Source: Salisapilia sapeloensis
Lineage: Eukaryota > Oomycota > Peronosporomycetes > Peronosporales > Salisapiliaceae
Length of the DNA stretch: 27,406 bases
Reading direction: 5' to 3'
Assembly: GCA_023334545.1 (NCBI GenBank)
Contig: JAADVB010000235.1
Coordinates: 1 to 27,406 of the forward strand
The notes beneath the pieces are model-generated. The model was not told where the DNA came from, searched no databases, and saw only the letters and a list, made by a program, of their open reading frames with translations. This document shows, one piece after another, positions 20,668 to 27,406 of this stretch. Numbering within the stretch: position 1 is the first letter of the stretch; every line of letters begins with the position of its first letter. A program made the translations under genes and the position numbers.

Positions 20668-22766
20668 ATGCTCGACACGAAAATACCAACGACACAACAT
20701 GACTCGGGGACAGCGTCGGTACGTCCTCTTTCCACTACATTTTCATTGTACAGAGACTATCGACTCTATATCTTACCTCGAGCCATGCATTTAGACTTCG
20801 ACAAAGACACGCGGACGATGGACAAGATCCCGCAGCAACATCCGTCCATGCGAGCTCTCCGATCGCTATCTCAAATTCAGATAGTGATGATACTAAGCCA
20901 CCTCCACGCAAAGCTGCTTTGCACGCTGATCAAAAGCAGTGGAGCTGTCCGTCATGCACTTATTTGAATGGATCAGATGCAGTAAACTGCAGTATGTGTC
21001 AGCAGATAGGACCCGTCCAGCAAGCTAGTACTGGCCGCATGTCATCGTGGCTCACTCCGCAGCAATCGCAGCCAATGACAAGTGAGAGAGACGACAAAGT
21101 AAATGTTGAGATGATAGACAGTAGTAGTGATAGTGATTCATCGATGCGACCGTCGCAGTCTTCGACACTAGAGTCGATGCCATCGAAGGATCTCTGGTCC
21201 GCCTCGCATTCTCCCACTTCTGTGGACCAACTATGTGTCAACAAACGCAAACTCACAGAGCTACGTCAATGGCTCATGCAGAACGCAGTACCACTTTCTC
21301 ATAAACAAAAGAGACTTCTATTCGTATGTGGTCCTCCTGGTATTGGCAAATCGACGAGCGTGCGACTATTATGTGAAGAACTAGGAATACAGGTGCGTGA
21401 GTGGAAAGAGAATGGAAATGCAGGTCGTATGCACTTCGATAGACTATTAGAAGACGATATTTTTCGACTTCCCTACACGTCCAATGTCGATGACTTTCAT
21501 GACTTCGTCCATCGGTCCACGAGCTACCCTGGTCTTCCACTCACATCTAGCAGAAATACCCCAGATAAAAGCAGTCGTAAAAGAGCTAGAGATGGAAGCA
21601 ACAATCGTTCCTTAGCACAGAAGCCACAGATCGTCTTGCTCGAGAATTGGCCAGAAGCATGGGCTGGTAACAGCGACAAGAAGCGTCAGTACGAAGAAAG
21701 GATCAGACATGCCTTTCAACAGATCGTCGAGACACAGGATAACTCGGCAAATCCTGTCCTGTGTGTATTTAGTGATGTCCGAGAGAAGAAAGTGGACGAA
21801 AAATATCTAGCGAAACGATTTTCCTCCAATGTCGTCCGCTCTCCCTTCACCGACGTTTTGCATATTAACCCCGTCACTACAGGTACATCATCCAGGCACA
21901 TCTATTCCTATATTCGTGTCTGATAAGTTTGTAGCTCAATTGCAAAAGCATATCAAACGCATTGCGAAAGAACATGGTAAGACGTTGTCGACAGGAGCTG
22001 CAGCAGACATTGCTGGTGCTAGTCAAGGAGACCTTCGTCATGCGATCAATGCGCTGCAACTGCGTCTTTCAGTTCGGAGTAGTAAATCCTCATTAGCATT
22101 GCAAAAGGACGGGTTTCCATCCGACATGCACTTGATCGGAAAGTTGGTCCATGGAAAAGAGCTGTCAACAGAGGAAGGACAGGATCAGTTGTTAGAAGCA
22201 TCACCTATGTCTCTAGAAACCATCCTGTCGTATGTCCATGAGAACTGTATCGATCACTTTACGGATGTCGAGGACTATGCAGAGGCAATGGAATGGATGA
22301 GCTCGATGAAAGATATGCTCGAGAGATCGTATCAAGCCATTACGTTTTCTCAGGTTGAATATTCGGATAAGATGCGCTAGATGTATGATTCACAAGTGTG
22401 TAGGCAAGAGAGAAGACGCGAGATGTGACTCGTGCAATTTTATCTGGACTGGTCAAAGTCACGAATCAACATCCGGCTCCAAAAGCATTTTGTCCGATAC
22501 GGAAGCCGCAAGCGACAGAGATGAATCGGTCCATGGAAACTTCGAACGACGCTGCCAACGGAAACTTGGAAGAAACAAACGGTCAACGAATTCCATGGCG
22601 ACAAGTCGCATATGCCTGTTCAAGAAACATGTATTATCAGGAAATTGCACCGTTTCATCCGTTTCTCCATCGACCTAGAAAGGTTGAGGAAGCGCTCGAC
22701 GATACTGCGACTTCGTTTGCTGAAGTAGAGTTAGTAGAAGAAATCAGTGATACAGATGACTGGTAG
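20668..22766 (+). CDS. RAD17: RAD17-like checkpoint clamp loader with RanBP2 zinc finger
   Basis: Exons 20668-20718, 20754-21882, 21935-22353 and 22404-22766 join in phase to give 653 residues; introns are 35, 52 and 50 bases. Residues 80-99 (WSCPSCTYLNG...NCSMC; C82, C85, C96, C99) are a textbook RanBP2-type zinc finger. An acidic Ser-rich linker follows, then the AAA+ domain: LWSASHSPTSVDQL, Walker A GPPGIGKST (210-218), LGIQVREWKE as in Rad17/Rad24, Walker B-like IVLLENWPEAW, then INPVTT joined by splicing to AQLQKHIKRIAKEHG, and SQGDLRHAINALQL (sensor region). The C-terminus has ARDV-type SGLVKV, WRQVAYACSRNMYY and an acidic end (EISDTDDW). Rad17 with RFC2-5 loads the 9-1-1 clamp at damaged DNA. 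The 35-base first intron is unusually short, but without it the zinc finger has no in-frame start codon. Confidence 0.85.
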
Positions 22767-23087
22767 AACGAATGCATTGCATGAACGAAATATCTTGTTG
22801 TACAAATGCGTTCCAAGTACTAGTAGCTATCACGGGTATGTATCAGAAGACGGCGAGATATGCATTGGGACACTTCTGTCCCTTACTACTACTTTAGAAG
22901 TCGCGAAAAATGTACAGCTGTCACATTGCTACAAGAATGGTGATCACCGCATAAGCAAACCGCATGCATTTCGATCGGATCAGCATCGAAAATATTTTTA
23001 TTGCATACAGTTTATTTACAAAAACTTACTTTATTTTATCTCCTCACTCCATACTCCTCACTTTGCTATCTGCCATATACGTGCTTC
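22767..23087. other. intergenic between RAD17-like and lipase genes
   Basis: 321 bases. A plus-strand frame is open through it but lacks known motifs and codes only by overlapping both neighbours. Two sites matching YTCANTYY, CTCACTCC at 23043-23050 and CTCACTTT at 23057-23064, lie 24-45 bases before the lipase ATG and are the likely initiators. Confidence 0.5.
23043..23064 (+). promoter_or_regulatory. two tandem Inr-like sites for lipase gene
   Basis: CTCACTCC and CTCACTTT, 14 bases apart, both match the oomycete initiator pattern YTCANTYY and sit in a pyrimidine-rich stretch just before the ATG at 23088. They support that start. Confidence 0.4.
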
Positions 23088-24553
23088 ATGTCCGTACAGA
23101 CTAAGTTACCCGTCGTTCTCATCCATGGTACCAGGACTATTTATATCGTGTATAAACAGAGTATTGACGTGTTTGGGCAGGTGCATTCGGGTTTGGACGT
23201 CGTCGACCAGCATACGGTATCGGACCGACCTATTGGCCAGACAAGGACCTGCATGAGCTAAATCCGAACCACATTATAGTGGAGTGTGGGATGCTCACTT
23301 CCGACCACGATCGTGCTTGTGAAGTCTTTTATCAGCTCTATGGTGGCACGATTGACTATGGCAAAGAGCACTCGGAGGCATGTGGGCACCATCGCTTTGG
23401 AGCGACCTACGAGAAGCCTTTGCATCCGAATTGGGGTCCTGACCGACCATTGCACCTTGTTGGACACAGTATGGGAGGTACTACAGCGCTGGAATTGTAT
23501 CAGCTTATCGCGAAAGACCATTTCAACGTTGGCTCTAACTCATCCTGGGTGCGTAGCCTCACATCCATTGCAGCACCTTTAACCGGTGCCACATTTCCGC
23601 ACCTCTTTGGTATTTATGACATTGAGTCTCCACTCAAACTCCGTGCACAACTCTTCTGTGTTGCTGCGACAACTTGGCTGCGCATGTATCAACAATTTCC
23701 ATTCTTACGTGATTTCTTCGATCTCCGGATGGATCAATGGGGCGATCATTCCATCACAGAACTCGCGGGTGCGAATATGGCAACGAAGATGAATGCAGAC
23801 TATCTCGTGTTCGATCTGCTACCATACCGACGTATCGAGCGCAATCGGAGGTTGGAGCACATGGACGACATATATCTCCTTAGTGTCGCTACTTCTCACG
23901 AGTCGACACACACAGCCATCTTGGAGGTATGCACGCTGCTGATAATCCTCTTTCTAGTATTTGATCCGATTTCAATGAGCATTGAATTGTCCATGAGGTT
24001 GTGGGTGGGTGCTGGTCTGCTCACCTTCTTGATATGGAGACTAAAGAACCTCAATTATGCTCGTCTGCCAACCTTTTATTGGTCCAACTGGGCAGTACAA
24101 GTCGTGACAAAGTCTCTTCCAAACATGCTCGAAGGTTACGAGCCTGATTTGTGGGTACTGAATGATGGCGCGATAAATATCGGCTCCATGCTACGTCCAT
24201 GGTTTCCAAAGTCATCTGAAATAACTGGGAGCGTGCGGTCAAAGGAGAAGACAACATCCTTTGCATACGGCCCTGATATGGTAGTCGATGAAGTCCCTCT
24301 ACGTGATGCGAGTCTGAGTCGGAAAGACTCTTACATTCCCTTAGACGATGTGCCTAGTACTGCACGTGCTGAGAGAGGAAAATGGTATCTGCATCGTGTG
24401 GATGGAAACCATTTCACGAGTACTTCCTTCGATCGCGATGCGAGGGATTTATTTGAAACCTTATTTTTGAGGATGAAAACCAAGTACGAAAACGAGGCAT
24501 CCAGTCTCGAGTGGACGGACGTGACGAACGAAAACATTTTTAATTCCACATGA
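23088..24553 (+). CDS. family I.5-like lipase with membrane insert
   Basis: Exons 23088-23127 and 23181-24553 join through a 53-base intron (GTACCA...TTGGGCAG) to give 470 residues. The join rebuilds VVLIHGAFGFGRR, the oxyanion-hole HG motif. The fold is alpha/beta hydrolase: PVVLIHG at residues 8-14, YWPDKDL, HHRFG, nucleophile in GHSMGG (Ser110), then NDGAIN (Asp342) and GNHFTS (His424) as the probable triad. The HSEACGHHRFG block and NDG-N Asp motif are those of bacterial family I.5 lipases (Geobacillus/Staphylococcus type), whose members hydrolyse triacylglycerols. Odd: residues about 258-312, between Ser and Asp, hold two hydrophobic stretches (VCTLLIILFLVF, and LWVGAGLLTFLIW) that look like membrane anchors, and there is no signal peptide. 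The enzyme may sit on an internal membrane or lipid droplet. It could work on the product of the DGAT2-like enzyme, but nothing links them directly. Confidence 0.85.
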
Positions 24554-25132
24554 ACTCGCTTGTGTTCGAGTTTTGTCGTGCACAGAAGCGGACACCACTG
24601 TAGGTAGGAAATGGACATAACAAGTTGTCATAAAGACAGGAGCTGTGATGATGAGTGGCTACCTAGGTATCGCTCTTTTGGCGCCAAGTGCGACGCTTAA
24701 TGTTTATATATAACTGTTGCTTTAAGTGCATGGCTTTAAACAAGTTACGAGATGTTTGGATTTGTTTCTGCTGTTTGTGAAGGATTGATGCCTCTCCAAT
24801 GTCTTTGTGGGTTAGTTCCTACCGTTTATTTAGATCTCTCTGATTCCTCCAGAAGCTCATTGTAGCATTGTCCGTAGAGCATATCCCACGCGTTACGATG
24901 GTAGGCTGTTGATGCGTTATGTGCATCGACTGAATTATTATATTCTACGTAGGTCGATAGTAAATGACAGAAGATACAGCTAGATTATACGTGTATCAGG
25001 TAGTAGATAGAATACTTGTCGAGTATCAATTGTACATATACAAAATTCATTCCTTGCACAAACAGGATCTAGAACTGATTTTATCATCCTTGTAGCATTT
25101 ATTTGTACGCAAAACGTTTTATTTAGCAATAT
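24554..25132. other. intergenic, AT-rich, nothing recognised
   Basis: About 580 bases downstream of the lipase gene. Stops are frequent in all frames and I see no RNA gene, repeat or exon-like segment. Confidence 0.55.
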
Positions 25133-25592
25133 CTACCCCAAGGAGGAGGTGGCAGTGAACTCCTTTAGACACCTGAATAGAATAACGCGTATATGTACTG
25201 ATTTCTCATACCGAACTATAAACCAAATGGTATTCATAGATTTTGCTGGCTTGAGCTTGACGACAGGATTATACTTACAACAATGAAAGCATAAATTGTA
25301 GAAAGCTTCAAGCTTTCTTCATACGGGACTGTATTCCAAGTAAGTTTTATGCGGCAGGATTCATAAGAGCAGCGAAGCAAATTGGAAGAGCTGGTGTAGA
25401 TATACATATAACAATATAAGTGTGAAAAGATGATTTACAGAAACTTAACACAGTTTTGTTGTGTAAGTGATGAAGCAAAAGTTTAAAGCGCAGCCATCGG
25501 TGAGAGGCAAGACGTCCTTCGCAATTCAGCTTTGGCAGTACGATGAAGGTCAAGGTGACCATAACATAACTATATAGGCGTTGGAAGACCAT
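25133..25592 (-). pseudogene. coding-like segments, possible small secreted-protein gene or relic
   Basis: Two coding-like stretches on the minus strand. An open frame at 25592-25347 starts with ATG and a signal-peptide-like segment (YVMVTLTFIVLPKLNC). It contains a 48-base in-frame GT-AG intron candidate (GTAAAT...ACACCAG). A second frame, about 25312-25133, reads LEAFYNLCFHCCKYNP and VRYEKSVHIRVILF to a TAG stop, opened by a weak AG acceptor or by a TGA. The two do not join with a convincing intron. The first overlaps a coding-like frame on the other strand, so one of the two is chance. It may be a decayed gene. No family recognised. Confidence 0.22.
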
Positions 25593-26265
25593 ATCATTAA
25601 ATCAAGCTCGAAGGTCCATAAGGATCGTTTCATATTCTTTTGGTACCGAGCATTAGATCGATTGGATGTAACGAGTCAAACTGGGATGCATGATCTTATA
25701 TCATGTTCAAACGGTGTTCGTGCACGTGGCATTTTAAATCAGATCCTTCAACGGCCGGATATGCATGTCGAGCGAGATTTACCGCCTTATCACAATGTCA
25801 GTTTAAGTACTATTGTCTAGCCGAGAAGGCTCTCATATTCACCGTACTTCTCGTAAGACGCAAATTCCCGCCACCCGATTCCATGGTAATGGACAAACCA
25901 ACTTTAATCTTTGCAGCACCGCATACATCAATCACACATAGTTCTGCATTTGACTTTCATCAAGTGGCCAGGTATGGCGTACAGATAAAGCTGGGTACTC
26001 CAGGCAGGATGGTCGGATGAGTGAAAGAGAAGGTAAAGAATTCGAGCGGAATCCGAGTGATAAGATGAGGACGGAAGTTTCTCATACGATGGATATGCGC
26101 CGGTGGTCGATCAGGACAACAACATTGGGTCTTGGTTAAGAACGGTAGGCGGTGGAAGTGCATGGAGGTACCTGGGCTGCATACTGTGGCAATGAGTGCG
26201 ATCGCGAATCATATTCCGACTGGAAAGCTGCAACAAGCTTGTGCAAAAGCGATAGCAGGACGCGC
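25471..26265 (+). pseudogene. unrecognised gene relic with in-frame stops and frame changes
   Basis: From an ATG at about 25471 a forward frame reads KFKAQPSVRGKTSFAIQLW and YDEGQGDHNITI to a TAG. It continues in the same frame (ALEDHIIKSSSKVHKD, GVRARGILNQILQRPDM) to a second TAG at 25818-25820. Coding-like sequence then appears in other frames: LIFAAPHTSITHS, YGVQIKLGTPGRM, REGKEFERNPSDKM and, at about 26160-26269, AMSAIANHIPTGKLQQACAK. This pattern of good segments broken by stops and shifts suggests a degenerated gene, or a multi-exon gene whose splice sites I could not place. The TAG at 25573-25575 is also a possible AG acceptor (ACTATATAG). No domain is recognised, so the direction and extent are provisional. 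Confidence 0.25.
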
Positions 26266-26608
26266 CTCATAGGGACGAATTGCCGCATCATGGTTATCGC
26301 TGCGAAGCTAAGTGATCTACTGCGTAGAGCGCTCTGTGCTTTAGCAATCAGTAAACAAATAGTTTCTGACGGATCACGCCGTTAGCTTAGACATATAAAG
26401 ACTTTGTTGTTGGTGGTGGTGGTGATGGTGGTGGTGATGGTGATCATGCAAAGGTAAAGGTGTATTAGCTTTCGTCAAACCTACGTCTACCCTTGCTTAT
26501 TCCTAAGGGCTCGAAGGAAGAGCAAAGCCAAAAGCTAGCGGCAGATGAAAGTTGGCTGCATTGCTCTTGATTTGCATTTATAAATGGAGTCTACTAAAAT
26601 GATCACAC
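26266..26608. other. intergenic with GTG-rich simple repeat
   Basis: No supported gene. It holds a GGT/GTG-type simple repeat at about 26405-26443 (TTGTTGTTGGTGGTGG...GATGGTGATC). Confidence 0.4.
26405..26443 (+). repeat. imperfect GTG/ATG trinucleotide repeat
   Basis: A run of TTG, GTG and ATG triplets with scattered substitutions, typical of an ageing microsatellite. It is not inside any supported reading frame. Confidence 0.9.
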
Positions 26609-26779
26609 ATGAATCTGGTACGAAAACCGCGAGCATATTTCGCAGAGGCTGCATGCGTTGGCAAGGGCTTGCGTAGATATCTAGCTGTCAGCTCAATTCA
26701 GTCCATGCAGAGTTCTGGTACAATCGGAATAGTTCAAGAAGCAGCAGTATCCTTTGGGATTCCTGCTGAAACGAAATAA
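26609..26779 (+). CDS. tentative 56-residue ORF
   Basis: From ATG 26609 to TAA 26777-26779. The peptide (MNLVRKPRAYFAEAACVG, then YLAVSSIQSMQSSGTIGIVQ) has a protein-like composition but no known motif, and there is no neighbouring exon I can join. It may be part of the relic to its left or simply chance. Listed because it is below the usual length cut-off and would otherwise be missed. Confidence 0.15.
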   Translation: MNLVRKPRAYFAEAACVGKGLRRYLAVSSIQSMQSSGTIGIVQEAAVSFGIPAETK

Positions 26780-27193
26780 TACCTCTACACCATCTTGCAG
26801 AATGCCATTTTCTTGAATTTATGTCTAGTTATGCGGAGAGCACCATCTCATCAACTAGCGCTTATGTCGGCAACCGATGGTCCTCTTCCTTCGTTGGTCC
26901 TAAAGGTGACATGCACGATACATAGCCTTCCATACATTGCATTCCTGTGCTTCACTTGGCCCTAGCAGCAGCTTTGATCAAAGGGAACGGGGCAAGGTAA
27001 AATAGCAAGCAAACCATATCTAGCGTATTGGTAAAGGAGAATATCTCTTATTTGGTATTGTGCGAAGTGAAATTTAAAGCCGGAATTTGTTTTCACAGCA
27101 GAGCGAAAATCATACCATCTTCGATCTTTCCGATAGTGCTGCGATACAACGGCTTGCTTAAATATCACTACTATATTCACCACGCTCAGGCGA
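26780..27193. other. intergenic, nothing firm
   Basis: A forward frame is open at about 26800-26960 (NAIFLNLCLVMRRAPSHQ) without a start codon. Long overlapping frames on the minus strand at 26962-27375 are out of frame with the acidic gene at the edge and are shadows. Confidence 0.35.
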
Positions 27194-27406
27194 TTAGAGG
27201 ACACGGACACCACTGGTCTGGGTGTCCGTGGTAGTAGTATTAGCAGGTGACTCGGATGTCTCGGATGCTTCAGATCCGTCATCGCCAACCGACTGCGTTG
27301 CAAGGGTAGAACCAGAACTCGTGCTCGTAGATTCCTCCTCCTCCTCTTCTTCTTCGGCAGCCGATGCCGTTTCAAAAGAACCAGAACTCGGCGGGGCTTC
27401 TGTAGA
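27194..27406 (-). CDS. C-terminus of acidic Ser/Thr-rich protein (partial)
   Basis: The minus strand is open from the window edge (27406) to TAA at 27196-27194, 70 residues. It is very rich in Ser, Thr, Glu and Gly: STEAPPSSGSFETASAAEEE with a run of eight Glu, then ESTSTSSGSTLATQ and SPANTTTTDTQTSG. This composition, with SSGS/STSSGS repeats, suits a disordered tail or an O-glycosylated stalk as in some oomycete surface proteins; the end is not hydrophobic, so a GPI signal is not seen unless a further exon follows. The frame differs from the longer overlapping minus-strand frame, which has an Arg/Pro-rich composition typical of a shadow of such repeats. Function unknown. Confidence 0.45.
   Translation of the reverse strand, partial: STEAPPSSGSFETASAAEEEEEEEESTSTSSGSTLATQSVGDDGSEASETSESPANTTTTDTQTSGVRVL
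27202..27230. other. perfect 10-bp inverted repeat
   Basis: CACGGACACC at 27202-27211 and GGTGTCCGTG at 27221-27230 can form a hairpin with a 9-base loop. It lies over the last codons of the acidic Ser/Thr-rich gene. It may have a role in the 3' end of that mRNA or be chance. Confidence 0.5.

Noticed and set aside
21883..21934. Unspliced readings of the RAD17-like gene through HHPGTSIPIFVSDKF
   Set aside because: The 52-base intron joins INPVTT to AQLQKHIKRI in phase, matching the family; the read-through frame needs an implausible 13-base intron.
22747..23256. 169-codon forward frame between RAD17-like and lipase genes
   Set aside because: It overlaps both neighbours out of frame, contains no motif, and crosses the lipase intron and Inr-like sites.
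25301..25317. Short palindrome GAAAGCTTCAAGCTTTC, considered as heat-shock element or hairpin
   Set aside because: Spacing does not fit nGAAnnTTCn units and it is too short to call a functional hairpin.
1..27406. CRISPR array, IS element, transposon ends, operons with ribosome binding sites
   Set aside because: The window is eukaryotic (introns, Miro, axonemal dynein). No regularly spaced repeats, terminal inverted repeats with target duplications, or transposase motifs were seen.

Overview
The window looks like nuclear DNA of an oomycete (water mould). Four things point there. Genes are compact and carry many short GT-AG introns, mostly 49-70 bases, often with GTACGT or GTATGT donors and CTAAC-like branch sites. 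A five-repeat Cys/His protein of the oomycete 'WRKY19-like' type is present. An outer-arm axonemal dynein intermediate chain implies flagellated zoospores. Several genes have a pyrimidine-rich initiator matching YTCANTYY, the oomycete Inr pattern, just upstream of the start codon. The species cannot be fixed from sequence alone. A zoospore-forming plant parasite with small intergenic regions (for example the Albugo group) is my inference.

Layout from left to right. Bases 1-324 hold the edge of an unrecognised minus-strand gene. Bases 324-700 (-) hold a small three-exon membrane-protein gene, divergent from an ankyrin-repeat gene at 797-2195 (+). That gene converges, 30 bases apart, on a single-exon DGAT2-type acyltransferase with a long polytopic N-terminal region, 2226-4409 (-). 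Upstream of it on the same strand is a five-exon Miro (mitochondrial Rho GTPase) gene, 4542-6838 (-). A possible small CX2C...CX2C gene lies at 7283-7622 (-). The zinc-repeat gene is at 7969-8718 (+) and a possible small gene at 8939-9329 (-). The dynein intermediate chain at 9406-11568 (-) is divergent from a giant Rav1/DmX (rabconnectin-3) gene at 11767-19029 (+). Then come a tentative small gene (19183-19425), an 85-residue coiled-coil protein (19792-20175), a RAD17-like checkpoint clamp loader with an N-terminal RanBP2 zinc finger (20668-22766) and a family I.5-like lipase with a membrane insert (23088-24553), all on the plus strand. The last 2.8 kb is AT-rich with coding-like relics. It ends in the C-terminus of an acidic Ser/Thr-rich protein on the minus strand.

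The genes do not form one pathway; they are a mix of housekeeping functions: lipid storage (DGAT2, lipase), mitochondrial transport (Miro), flagellar motility (dynein chain), V-ATPase assembly (Rav1) and DNA-damage checkpoint (RAD17). Exon joins were worked out by hand from GT-AG sites, reading phase and family motifs; no alignment or transcript data were available. The main points to follow up are the zinc finger-RAD17 fusion, the polytopic DGAT2, the membrane-inserted lipase, the degenerate second GTPase of Miro, very short introns, and several small multi-exon genes hidden between the large ones.
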